From positions 82,186,501 through 82,250,500 of the forward strand of contig CM074858.1 of NCBI GenBank assembly GCA_037501455.1: DNA of 64,000 bases. Direction: 5' to 3'. The translations under genes and the position numbers were made by a program. Position 1 is the stretch's first letter, and the number at the start of each line of letters is the position of its first letter. This document shows, piece after piece, positions 23,605-35,408 of the stretch. Source of the stretch: Lantana camara. Lineage: Eukaryota > Streptophyta > Magnoliopsida > Lamiales > Verbenaceae. Under the pieces are notes generated by a model. That model saw only the letters and a list, made by a program, of their open reading frames with translations. It was not told where the DNA came from and did not search any database.

Positions 23605-24547
23605 AATATTGCTCGTCCTCGAGAAATCGAGAAAATTACATCAAACCAACCTCAAAATCAATCTCTCAATGGGGCAATTTTCAAAATTTCACTAAAGCAA
23701 GTCTAGCCTATCAAACACATTTCAATCAGGCACAAGAATCAACACAATGGTATAAATCAAATATCCTCGTGTAGTGTGTGACTTCGAACAAAATAATGTA
23801 TAATGGTTAGAACACCAAACTAATGATTCCTTCCTAAGTACCAATGATAGACTTCGGAAAACATTCTTCGCACCTATCTCCACTAATGGAATTAACCCAG
23901 AATTAAGGATCGGAAGGTCTTTCGAGGCTTGTAATGTGGGCTCGGGGTTAAGGTTATGGAATTTTTAGTATAGTAGTGACTCAACACACGTAGCTCACCC
24001 ATTCAAATCTCCTCGGTCGCCATCTTTGTCTTTCCCCGTCAAACTCCCCCAAACTTAGACCTTGTCTAAGTTTGTCACATGCAGACAGTCTAAAAGTTTC
24101 TTCTGTTTCAAATCTATTCAATGTTTTTCTCAATAATATTTTTTTCCTTTTTTTTTTTTTTTCGTCTACTTATTGCTTACACAACTCGTTCTTTTACTAC
24201 TTCCTTTTGAATTCTTCTTTTCTTTCAGCATCTAAGATTATCTCTTATTTCTTCTCTTGGTTTCTCATCAGGAATTTAGCAGCATCTTCAATCGATTCAA
24301 ACGAGTGAGCAAAGTGTGACTCAAGGGTAGGTTTATGGTGCTGTGCCTGTGGCTTATAATGCGGCTACAAAAATTTAATGGCACAACACTTAGGCTCAGC
24401 GGGGTCAATAGGATTTCGTTCTTTAGTACAAATGGCTCAATAGCTAAGCTACCTCCGATATGAATGCCTAAGTCATCTCCCCAACTCTTCGTCAATTCAA
24501 AATTCGCCTCAATAGGACTAGAATGCATCCTAATCCACTTCTCAGTA
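23605..24547 (-). other. Non-coding spacer of element C between the last ORF and the polypurine tract
   Basis: No gene was seen. It includes a T-run near 24150. A second polypurine-like stretch (CAAACTCCCCCAAACTTAGAC on the + strand) occurs near 24040. Confidence 0.5.
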
Positions 24548-25929
24548 TTATTCAAGAACTACTAACTCGCTCCGGCACCTCCAAATTGGCTGTGGGGGCT
24601 GGCTTGAGCTACTCGCTCCGGCACCTCCAAATTGTTTGGCAAGGTATGCGTGGAGATTCTCAAACTGTCCATCAATGTGGAGCTGCAAGGCATCAAGCCG
24701 GGAGTCCACATGCTCTACAAAACTATCCATCTGCGCATTCTGGGATGCCATATAATCCCGCATGTAAGCGGGGATCTCCTCATCGTCATCTTGGACCATT
24801 GGCATCGGTGCTCCTCGCCCGGCTTCCTCTCGATCCGGTATCTGTGCAAGCCTCCTCTGCTGATCGAGAGTGAGGTCATCATACTTGGCCACACCCCACC
24901 TGTATATCCGCTCAAACCGGTTCCTTTCCCTCTCCGGATACCAGGGTAAAACCCTATCCTTTAAGCTCCCGGCAGACCATCGGATGAATAGATCCATCTT
25001 GATGAACGTCTGCTCTTCAACATAGGGAAAGTTGGATAACGGCTCCGTTTCCTCTGCAAGCCACCCTACCTCCTTGGCTAACTTCGTCACATAGGCTCCA
25101 TGGCCTATAGTTCCCGACGCCCTGCCTGCCACCTCCTTCAGCTTGTACATGAACTCGGTCGTGGCATCAAACTGCACCCCCTCCTTCATAAAATACATAA
25201 TGGCCAACTCAAACCCGTTTATATTTCCATCACTCTCATGCCTAGCACATATTCCCACAGCCAGGAGTCTATGCACCAATCGCCAGACTAAGCTATCAAT
25301 CCAGGTGGCCTTAGTATTTCGCGGGTTGTACGCCGGGGCACCAGCTTTGAGAGGGAATGAACGCCACACCGCCTCTCTGTCCTCCGTAGACCAATTGGGC
25401 AACGTTGTCATCTCGCAACAAGGAAACCCTAAGGCATCTCGAATCTCGTCTAAATTTAATGATTCGGCTTCCTCCCCATCTAACGTGAAATTGAGCTGTC
25501 CTCCGTAGACCAATTGGGCAACGTTGTCATCTCGCAACAAGGAAACCCTAAGGCATCTCGAATCTCGTCTAAATTTAATGATTCGGCTTTCTCCCCATCT
25601 AACGTGAAATTGAGCTTGGTCTTTACCTGGTCCCAAGTCATAGTGGTGAAGAATGCGGTTGTCAACTCCGGATATGTATTAGCCGGAACCATCATAAACG
25701 TCTTCCACCCTATGTTGTCGAATAAAGCCTCGATCTCCTCCCAGACTCCTAACCTCCGAAGTGTAGCGAGATGCGGGAACTTGGTGGGCATGATATTACG
25801 CGTGGTATTCCTGTTATAAGGGTTCCCAATCCCTTCCAAAGTTACATTCACGGAATCCCGTGGTTGGCGGCCGGTTGGGCCGGATGATGGGGTGAGTTGC
25901 AGAGGGGCGGGTCTCTTGTTGCGTCCCAT
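24548..25929 (-). pseudogene. Athila-type ORF downstream of pol (env position), broken by a 119-bp duplication
   Basis: The ATG at 25929 opens MGRNKRPAPLQLTPSSG. The body has FPHLATLRRLGVWEEIEALF, TYPELTTAFFTTMTW, LDEIRDALGFPCCEMTTLPN, VWRLVHRLLAVGICARHES and a C-terminal region rich in Gln/Asp with MDSFVEHVDSRLDALQLHID. This resembles the Athila ORF-1 family (Pfam ATHILA), not a proven envelope; no signal peptide or membrane segment was seen. A direct 119-bp repeat (25379-25497 and 25498-25616), not a multiple of three, shifts the frame, so the ORF now reads as 26094-25480 and 25636-24548. A second small repeat (ACTCGCTCCGGCACCTCC, 24565 and 24611) lies at the C-terminal end. Confidence 0.75.
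25379..25616. repeat. 119-bp tandem duplication inside the Athila ORF of element C
   Basis: Two abutting copies starting GTCCTCCGTAGACCAATTGG differ by one base that I can see (GGCTTCCTCC against GGCTTTCTCC). They are therefore recent, probably after or near insertion. Confidence 0.95.
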
Positions 25930-27270
25930 ACTTCCTGCACAAAAATACCCCCACATCAACAACAAAATCAATTCAAGTTCAAAGGGGCATTTTATCGAAC
26001 ACCTTGTAAGCACAAGTAAGAAGCCTAGGATTTCATCAAATAAAGCATGACATTTCATCACCCGATACCTAGACTTAGCCCTCAATACTACCAAATTCGT
26101 TTAAAGCTCATAGGGACTCAATTTCATCCACAAACGTGTACATAACCGCCCACAACAATCCTCCAAACTTTGCAAAATTCGTGACAATGTGTAAGAGCAA
26201 GGGCCAAATTTTCCATTACAATTAAAACACCTAACTCTAGCATGCACAAAACTTGACTAAGGAGTAAGAATTCATAGAAATTAAATCTAACATGCTTCAA
26301 TAAGAAATTAGGGTTCATCTTCTAAAAGACCAAAAATTTGCAGATTCATGCCAAATTCTAATTCTAATCATGCCAAAACTTGAAATAGAGTCAAGAATTT
26401 CAAGGAATACACAACATAAGCATGCTTCATAGAACTATGGTCTAACCCTTCTCAATTAATTCCACGAATTTAAAGCACCCAAGAGAAGAGAAACTTACCC
26501 GATTAATATAGGATGTAAAGTGTAATGTGTGTGTTGTCTTGCCGGATTATGACCTAAGAACAATGGTGGTGGTGCTTGTGCCGTGTGGGAATGGGGGAAG
26601 AGATAGATGAGAGAAGAGACGGGGGTTTGTTTTGTTTTAAATGACAAGAAAAATTGAGGAACCCCCGATATCTTTCAAACCTGCCATCGTAACACGCCCG
26701 TGTCGGTAAGTGTACTAGATGGATGACACGGGCGTGTCATCCCTTACCTGGTGAACTCTGTACTCTGACACGGGGGTGTCGATTTTTACTTAGGGAACTC
26801 GACACGCCCGTGTCTCCTCTCGGCTGACAAGCCTGTACCTAGACACGGGGGTGTCATGGATTTCTCCTTGTGGGAGACACGGGCCCAAACTTAGGAATTT
26901 CGCACATCACTCTGCACAAAACGTTCCTTATTGTTTGCATCCGCTAAATTCACACCTATTAGCTCAAATTCTGCAAAGTAAGACCTTAGTACACCAAGTT
27001 AAGCACCATATCACTTCCTTTTAAATAAAAATACACACAATACTTATGCACCCATTCGAAATTTAAAACCACAAAAGAACCTCATTATTATTATCATCCC
27101 AGACCTTCGTACTCCATCCACTAGATTCGAATCTATTCACCTGAAACACAAGACAGAGGTATCTATCAATCACAAACTTAACTAACTAACGAGAGGGAAA
27201 AGAAAAGAAGAAAAAGGGAAAGGAAAATAGTTCTAAGTTATAGTCGTTAGCTTGACTTCATGACCCAGGT
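25930..27270 (-). other. Non-coding spacer of element C between integrase and the Athila ORF
   Basis: No gene was seen. It holds the third palindrome cluster (26691-26886). In Athila-type elements such a spacer may carry the promoter or splice acceptor for the downstream ORF. A run of Ts after AG-rich sequence (on the - strand, around 27200-27240) could serve, but this is a guess. Confidence 0.5.
26691..26886. repeat. Internal cluster of GACACGGGCGTGTC-like palindromes (element C)
   Basis: Six sites in about 195 bp: AACACGCCCGTGTC, GACACGGGCGTGTC, GACACGGGGGTGTC, GACACGCCCGTGTC, GACACGGGGGTGTC and a half-site GACACGGGCCC. They are the same words as in both LTRs of C, though this region is not LTR sequence. 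Confidence 0.85.
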
Positions 27271-30200
27271 CTAAGGCGCTGGAGCTGTTAACACGCACGA
27301 GACGTGTTCGCCAATTCGATCTCCGGCAAGATATGGCTTGAGTCTTTGTCCATTCACCACAAAGGATGGTGAGCCTTCATTGCCTATCTCCACCGCTCCA
27401 TTCACCAAAACTTTTACCACTCTGAACGGACCTAACCACCTTGACTTAAGTTTCCCGGGAAAGAGCTTCAATCTAGAATTGTACAACAACACCAATTGAC
27501 CCTCGATAAACTCCTTAACCCGAATATGCTTATCATGCCACTTCTTCGTTCTCTCCTTATAAATCCGAGCATTTTCGTAAGCTTCTAACCTTAATTCTTC
27601 CAACTCTTGTAAGTCAAGTATCCTTTTCTCTCCGGCTCTCGTGAGATCGAAATTTATAGCCTTAATGGCCCAGTACGACTTATACTCGATCTCGACTGGG
27701 AGGTAACATGCTTTACCATAAACCAACTGATACGGAGAAGTTCCTATAGGTGTCTTAAACGCGGTCCTGTAAGCCCATAACGCGTCATCCAACTTCGAGG
27801 ACCAATCTTTCCTAGAGGGGCTCACTACCTTCTCCAAAATCCACTTCAACTCCCTATTCGTGACCTCAGCTTGCCCACTTGCTTGGGGATGATACGCAGT
27901 AGTTACCCGATGCTGGACCCCGTATTTCTTCAACAAAGCTTCCAAGGGCTTGTTGCAAAAGTGCGTACCTGTATCACTGAATAATGCCCGTGGAACTCCG
28001 AACCTATTGAAAATATTCTTTTGCAAGAACTTAATCACCACCTTCGAGTCATTGGTCGGAGTTGCCACGGCTTCGGCCCACTTGGATACATAATCCACCG
28101 CCACCAAGATATACTGATTCCCATTCGAAGGTGGGAAAGGTCCCATGAAATCGATTCCCCAAACATCAAATAATTCAACTTCCAAAATATACTTCATGGG
28201 CATCTCATCTCTTTTACTAATGTTCCCGGATCTCTGACAAGTATCACATTCCTTGGCAAATTTGTAAGCATCCTTAAACAGTGTTGGCCACCAAAACCCA
28301 GACTGTAATACCTTAGCTGCTGTCTTTCGACCACTTGAGTGCCCTCCATATAAGCTCGCATGACATCTCTCAAGCAATTCATCAGCTTCAACCTCCGGAA
28401 CACACCTCCGCACTAACCCATCCGAGCAGTGCTTATATACATATGGCTCTTCCCAATAATAACGTTTCGCTTCTGACAAGAATCTCTGTTTCTGATGGAA
28501 ATTCATGGCTGGTGGTAGAGCTTTGCAAACCATGTGATTCACGATATCTACGTATCAAGGAACTATTGCATCGGTTGCAAACAACTCCTCGTCAGGGAAA
28601 TTCTCAGTAATCTCTTCCTCGTACTCATCCTCCTTTTCCCCGACCTCTAACCTTGACAAGTGATCTGCAACTAAATTCTCCGTCCCTTTCTTGTCATGAA
28701 TTTCAAGATCGAACTCCTGGAGCAAAAGAATCCATCTAATCAAACGGGGCTTTGAATCCTTCTTCGAAAGGAGGTACTTGATTGCTGCGTGGTCCGTGTA
28801 GACGATTATCTTCGAACCTATAAAGTAAGACCGAAACTTGTCAAAAGCATGCACAATAGCTAATAATTCTTTCTCAGTAGTAGCGTAATTTAATTGTGCA
28901 TCATTTAAAGTTTTGCTAGAATATGCGATAACGTGTAAACGTTTCTCCCTTCGTTGGCCAAGAACAGCTCCAATGGCCAAATCGCTCGCATCGCACATTA
29001 GCTCAAACGGTATAGTCCAATCCGGTGCAACCATAATTGGTGCCGAGGTAAGCTCTTTCTTCAACCTATCAAATGCACGTAAACAATCATCATTAAACAT
29101 GAATTCAGTATCTTTTTGTAGTAACTTGCATAAAGGTAAGGTAATTTTTGAAAAGTCCTTGATGAACCGGCGATAGAAACCGGCATGACCAAGGAAACTC
29201 CTCACTCCCTTGATATTGGTAGGTGGAGGCAATTTTGCGATCACATCAATCTTGGCCCTATCCACCTCAATGCCTTTCTCTGAAACTTTGTGACCCAACA
29301 CTATCCCTTCCTTTACCATGAAGTGGCACTTCTCCCAATTTAGCACAAGGTTAGTTTCTTCACATCGCTGCAAAACTTGAGCAAGATTATGCAAGCCTGA
29401 ATCGAAAGAAGAACCAAACACAGAAAAGTCATCCATACGTTCTATAAAGTCAGAGAAAATGGCCATCATGCATTGTTGAAAAGTAGCCGGGGCATTACAC
29501 AACCCAAAAGGCATACACCTATATGCAAAAGTACCATAAGGGCAAGTAAACGTACATTTTTCCTCATCCTCTGGAGCTATAGCAATTTGGTTATACCCTG
29601 AATACCCATCCAGAAAACAGTAATAAGAATGTCCGGCTAACCTCTCTAACATCTGATCAATAAAGGGAAGTGGAAAGTGATCTTTACGAGTGGCATTGTT
29701 CAACTTCCTATAATCTATACAAACTCTCCAGCCCGTGACTGTCCTAGTTGGTATTAACTCATTCTTCTCATTTTTAATTACAGTCATCCCCCCTTTCTTG
29801 GGCACTACCTGCACAGGGCTAACCCACTTGCTATCCGAGATAGGGTAAATTATCCCGGCATCTAACAGTTTCAGTACCTCAGCCCTAACTACCTCTTTCA
29901 TGTTTGGGTTCAATCTACGCTGATGTTCTACGGAGGGTTTATGGTTATCTTCCATAAGAATTTTATGCATGCAAATAGATGGGCTACTCCCCTTGATGTC
30001 AGAAATAGTCCAACCTATCGCTCGTTTGTGTTCTCTCAAAACCCTCAACAAGGCATCATGATGTGAATCAGTTAAATCAGAGGCAACTATAACAGGCAAT
30101 GTTTCAGATTCACCCAAATAAGCATATCTCAAATGAGCGGGGAGGGGTTTCAGTTCTAACTTGGGAGCTTTCTCAACAGAAGGACGAAGAGTGGGCTTAC

Positions 30201-32709
30201 CTGTACCCAACTCTTCATATACAAACCTCTTTTGGAATGGTACGTAGGGGGTGGCTTCGAGTGCCTTTGCGTAGGCGGCCAATTCTTCTAATATGTCTTC
30301 CTCATCAATGTGGTCCGTGCGTCCTCTTAGACAGATTTCGAGAGGGTCCTCGTTACTTATGGACATCGGTGTCTATGCTCTGATTTCCACCATGTTGCAT
30401 TATTCTTCGATCACCGGTCCTTTCATTGCCTTGAACAGATTAAACTCCACCTGTTCATCCCCCACACGAAGAGTTAGAATGCCACTCTTCACATCAATTA
30501 AGGCTCCTGCTGTGGCTAGGAAAGGCCTCCCTAAGATGAGCGGCATGTTTTGGTCTTCCTCCATTTCCAAAACTATGAAGTCTACCGGCAGGTAGAACTT
30601 CCCAACTCTGACTAGAACATTTTTCAGGATTCCCGTGGGGTACTTGACTGATCGATCAGCTAGCTGCAGGGAAACGGTAGTTGGCTTCAATGAATTCAGT
30701 CCAAGTTTTCTGCAAACAGATAATGACATTAGACTCACACTAGCACCAAGATCACATAAAGCTTTATTAAAGGACATATTGCCAATTGTACAAGGAATTG
30801 AAAAACTCCCTAGATCCTTAAGCTTTGGAGGAAGCTTATGTTGTAGAATGGCGCTGCACTCTTCAGTAAGTGCTATAGTGGCATAGTCCTCCAATTTTCT
30901 CTTGTTGGAGAGGATCTCCTTCAAGAATTTGACGTATGTGGGCATCTGAGCTAGGGCCTCGGCAAAGGGGATGTTAATATGTAGTTCCTTGAAGATATTC
31001 AAGAACTTCTCGAATTGTTTCTCCAACCTTTGCTTTTGAAATCTCTGCGGGAAAGGAAGTGGTGGCACAAAAGGCTTGGGTGCTACTGGTGTCTTTGGCT
31101 TGGAAGGGAGCTCACTCATCTGTACTTCCTTCTCCTCTTTTGCTGGCTCGGCTACTTTCTCAGATTCCAAAACGGTGTCTTTTTCTCTTCTCACTTCGGT
31201 CTCCACCGGTATTGCAGGCCCCTTATAAGTTGTGCCACTTCGTAGTGTAATGGCCTTGCAATGCTCTTTCGGATTCTCCTCAGGTTTGCTTGGAAACATG
31301 CCTTGGGCTCTAACATTGATTGTATTAGCCAACTGGCCCACCTGCACTTCCAAATTTTTATTTTGAACCAGCACCTGTTCTACCTGAGATTCGAGTTTCT
31401 GATACCTATCATTCGAGACATTGATGAACTTTTCGAGGGCCGCCTCCCACCCCGGCTTCTGTTCTTGCGGTGGTTGTGGAGAGGGTACGAATCTCTGCTG
31501 ATTTTGATGTGGTGGATGTGGTGGATGCGGTCCCTGTTGTCTTGGTTGGAACTGTGGTCTCTGGTTTGGGTTTGGGTTTTGAACATTCTGATTGTTTGAC
31601 CACGAGAAGTGCGGATGATTCTTCCAAACTGGGTTGTAGGTGTTCGAGTATGGGTCATTTGCTGGTTTTTGATTCTGCACGTAATTTACTTGCTCCTGAC
31701 CAACAACAACCTGTGCACCTGCATTGGTAGAAGGACAAATATCAAACGAATGGGGACCACCACAAATTTCGCATAATACTTGTAATGCGTTAGACTGTGC
31801 CACTGTGTTTCGTGCTGTAGAAATTGCAAGTCGGTCTAGCTTCTGGTTCAGTGCTTCGAACTTGGCATTGAAAGCTGTCACAGTGTCAGTCGTAAGTATG
31901 CCTGCCTCAGGTTTCGGTGGAGGAGGATTGCTCCTCTCCTTTGTCCAACTGCTATTTGCTGCCATCTTATTCAAAAGTTGCATTCCTACTTCTTCGGACA
32001 GTGCCATAAATGCTCCTCCCGCTGCTGCATCGACCATGATTTTCATGTTTTCTGTCATTCCGTTGTAAAAGATTTGTACCAGTTGCCATCCTGGAACACG
32101 GTGATGTGGGCATTTCCTTTGCAATTCCTTATATCTTTCTCATCCTTCGTACAACGTTTCCCCATCATAGAGCCTGAAGCTCGTTATTTCGTCTCTGTAC
32201 CTCATGGTCTTACTAGGAGGATAGAACTTGGCTAAAAAGGCCTTAGAGAGGTCTGCCCATGTCTGAAGTGTCTCATTTGACAAGGTCGAAATCCATGTCC
32301 GGGCTTTGTCCCTTAAGGAGAAGGGAAAAAGCCTAACTCTGATCGCGTCATCTGAAGCATTGTGGATCTTAAAAGTCGAGCAAACGTCCAAAAAGTAGGA
32401 CAAATGTGATGCGGGATCTTCATGTGGTAAACCCCCAAACGGATTCTGTTGTAAGAGGTTGATGAACCCAGTCTTGATCTCAAAGTTGTTCGCCTCCACT
32501 GTGGGGCGAATCAAGTTGTTCTGGATTAAGCCAATGTTAGGAATGGCATAATCCTGGAGTGTGGTTGGTTGCTCGTTATTGGGTTGTGCCATTGGAATTG
32601 GGTTTACTTCCTGCTTCTTTTCCTTTCTTCGCCTCGTTCGATTTGCCCGACAAGTCCTCTCAATTTCAGGATCGTAAGGCAAAGGTTCCAAGCCTTTCGA
32701 TCGTAGCAT
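27271..32709 (-). pseudogene. gag-pol: gag-pol of element C (Athila), one frame with four stops
   Basis: It starts MLRSKGLEPLPYDPEIERT. Order: gag (NPFGGLPHEDPASHLSYFLD; a CCHC knuckle CEICGGPHSFDIC), protease (LCDLGASVSLMSL, the Athila form), RT ([42 protein letters not shown]), RNase H ([28 protein letters not shown]), and integrase with an HHCC finger ([20 protein letters not shown]), core Asp residues ([17 protein letters not shown]) and Glu (QAEVTNRE). In-frame stops lie at 32142-32140 (TGA), 30402-30400 (TAA), 30375-30373 (TAG) and 28557-28555 (TGA). The two TGAs sit where the family has Trp (TGG), pointing to single G-to-A changes. Just before MDD the RT (SDFIERMDD) is a few residues shorter than usual, perhaps an in-frame deletion. 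Confidence 0.92.
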
Positions 32710-32834
32710 GCACTAGGTACCTGCAATTGGGAAAACCCGTGGTCAAATTCAACACACTTCAAAAAGGAATCAAGCAGAAAGGGTGGTCTAAAGCACCAGA
32801 AAAAGTCAATAAAGTAATATTGAATTGAACGCCT

Positions 32835-32852
32835 TCCCCGGCAACGGCGCCA
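32835..32852 (-). other. Primer binding site of element C (tRNA-Asp type)
   Basis: On the - strand TGGCGCCGTTGCCGGGGA follows the 5' LTR after a few bases. This is the tRNA-Asp-complementary PBS often used by Athila elements. Confidence 0.88.
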
Positions 32853-32858
32853 AAAACT

Positions 32859-34388
32859 TGATAGACAAATCTTGAACCCAAGTGTAAGTTCTAAATCCGA
32901 TTGCAACACTTAAGGTATCGTATCCATAGGGAAGGGAACTCAACAACCACTTCTATGACTATTTCTAATCTAGAGACCGAATAAGATCGACAATGTTGTA
33001 CTATACTACTATGACGAAATTAAACTTAAGCAATAAGTAATCAATCACACGAGCTAACAAATAAAAACAAGATTAAACCACTTAATTAAAACAGGTCGGG
33101 GAGTAAATCATATGCCCTTTTGTAATCAAATCAATACTCAAGTATGGATGTATGATTCTTCAACCTAATCACAATTTTATACCTAGCTTCTCTCAAAGGC
33201 TAGATGTCTAATTAATTAAGCCAAGTGTTGTTCTCACAATCATTTAGTAACCAAATTAATCGAATAAAGCAAGATTAGTGTATTTAAAACCTAGCGGCTT
33301 GGCATGGAATTCTAAATACGTGTTGTAGAAATTAGGGTTAAATTTCTTTAAGCCCAAAAGTCTAAGTTTTGGAAAACAATCTCAATTATCCCCAATCTCT
33401 CGATTATCGGATAATTTACCTTATGTTCATGGATGGCCAATCCATTCCCAATCTACTCAATACCGTTTTCCTAACAAAGAATCACACAAATTAACTCAAG
33501 CATTAATTCAAACACCTTAGATGCATAATCCTTACCCCCTAACCCTAGGAGATTAGTTCCTCATGATTGGCTCAAAACTCATTAAGATCAAAAGAATTGC
33601 ATTCAAAATATTCATGTCTAACATAAACATCAAAACGGAATTAATAGTTCTGAAATTCTAACCTAATTATCCAGAAACGAATCTAAAGCAAGAAACTAAC
33701 TATACTAGAATTGAAAACCAAAACTTGAGGAATTAGTTTGATCGGAAAGCAGTAAATAAAACCAAATTGATAAAGTCTTGTGATTGGAATGAATCTTCAA
33801 CTCTATGTCTTCGTGTTCCTTCCTTCTCCGGGTGTTCTTGAACTCTCGGAAGCTATCCCTCCAAAAAGCTCCCTTATTCCGCCTCAAAACCGTGTTTAAA
33901 TAGAAGTCCATGATCCAAAACCGCCCCGTGACACGGGCGTACAGAGTTCATGCCTTAAAATGTGACACGCCCCGTGTCACATATTAAAAACGTATTCCTG
34001 CTTTTCTTCTTGACACGGGGGTGTCAAGAATTGTTCTTCTTGATGACACGGGGGTGCAAAAGCTCCCAGGCCTCTCTGTACCGAGACACGGGCGTGCAGA
34101 AAATTGCTCTACGTAGGTGACACGGGCGTGTCACCATCTGGAATCCGACGGCCACTTCTGTACTGAGATACGGGGGTGTCTCAGTTTACTCTTCCACGGG
34201 GACACGGGCGTGTCCCCTAGAATTTCTCGTTTTTCGCCCTTTATTGCATGGTTTTGCTTCTACTTCGTCTTTTCAACTCCAAGGTGAAAGGTACCTAATA
34301 GGGAGCGTAAATCACGTTATAAGTTCTTAAAACTGCTTGAATTTAACTAAAATTGCCCTACAAATCCATGCAATAAACCGATAGATCA
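32859..34388 (-). repeat. 5' LTR of element C
   Basis: The 1530-bp copy differs from the 3' LTR at about two dozen sites and by a one-base insertion (CACGCCCCGTGTC). Its palindrome cluster lies at 33930-34214. The outer end reads TGATCTATCGG, where the other copy has TGATGTATCGG. Confidence 0.92.
33930..34214. repeat. Cluster of GACACGGGCGTGTC-like palindromes in the 5' LTR of C
   Basis: This is the counterpart of 23131-23414. Several changes between the two LTRs fall in the cluster (for example GACAAGGGG against GACACGGGG, GACATGGGC against GACACGGGC). Confidence 0.85.
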
Positions 34389-35270
34389 CCTCGTTGAAGA
34401 AGTCTTGATGGAAACGGGAATGGGCAAAGTCCCCACTTCCATCAACCGCTACAATGGGACCCCTGACCCCACAGAGCATTTGGACCACTTCCTGCATCTG
34501 ATGCATTTGTATGAGCATTCTAGCCACTACTAGGCTGAAGTGTTCGTTACTTCTCTTGTCGGAATGGCGTAAGAGTGGTATAAGCATTTGCCTCCCCGCT
34601 CGATCAGGGGGTATGAAGATCTTGCCAACGCCTTCTTAAATCACTTCAACTCCTTGAAGGCTCCTGTCACCGCGCCCATGGCTCTATACAACTTGATCCA
34701 GGGGAGAAATAAGTCCCTAAGGTCCTTCTTCGCTCGTTTCAATAAGGAAATACTACTAGTAGAAAGGCCCTCAATGGATCTTAATCCTAGTACTCTTTAA
34801 AGCTGTTGATCATAAGCAATAAGTGAGCAAGAAATTTGCAGACGCCATCGTCGAGAGAAGGCCTACATCGCTTATGGCCTTGAGGGAAATTGCCGAGCAA
34901 TTCTTTGCGCTCGAGGATATGTACGGAACCATGCGCCCAGACACCCTAGCCCTTTGAAGAATGAACGGGGGCACGCTGATTCACGAAAGGATCGCCGGAG
35001 GTCTCCACCTCCCCTCGCAGGCTCAAGCGTGTCCCCCTCACTCGGCCCAAATCCGAAGTCTACTCCCTATCCGATAAGAAACTCTTCAAGAGGCCTCAGA
35101 AGATGAAGGAAACAGAGGCGTCGAAGCGTTCGGGGAAATATTGCGCTTTTCATAAACAGAAGGGGCACGACACTGATGAGTGCTGCCAACTCGAGAGCAA
35201 GATTCAAAGTCTCATCGCTGGAGGCCACGTAAAGGAGTTTTAAAAAGTTTTAGAGTTCTACGATGAGCGC
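34389..35270 (+). pseudogene. gag: gag of element B, 3' part
   Basis: Gag resumes after element C. EEVLMETGMGKVPTSINRYNG and EHLDHFLHLMHLYEHSSHY are followed by a TAG and, 13 codons on, a TAA before EWYKHLPPRSIRGYEDLANA. The nucleocapsid knuckle KYCAFHKQKGHDTDEC is at about 35136-35183. A TAA interrupts GGHVKEF near 35240. The matches to A at each step fix the reading. Confidence 0.82.
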
Positions 35271-35408
35271 TACAATGAACGAATAAGGGAGAGAAGGAGA
35301 AGTCCATCTCACTCAAGGAGTCTCCGAGGGCGGGGTCCCCCGGAAAGTACTTCCTGAGGCAAGCAGAAGGCGTCTGAATAGGGCAACGCTCCTTTCACGG
35401 TCATTTAC

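Larger units (their letters stand above)
22060..34388 (-). mobile_element. Element C: Athila-lineage Ty3/gypsy retrotransposon, full length, inverted
   Basis: The 12329-bp element has two LTRs (22060-23588 and 32859-34388) and a perfect target duplication CCTCG (22055-22059 and 34389-34393). The PBS matches tRNA-Asp. Gag-pol is one frame on the - strand, and a further ORF follows pol. By eye the LTRs differ at about two dozen sites in 1530 bp (about 1.5%), mostly transitions, so the insertion is fairly recent. Four in-frame stops in gag-pol and a frameshifting duplication in the last ORF make it non-autonomous now. Confidence 0.93.

Noticed and set aside
24548..25929. A true envelope gene in element C
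   Set aside because: The position fits, but I saw no signal peptide or membrane segment. The text resembles Athila ORF-1 instead.
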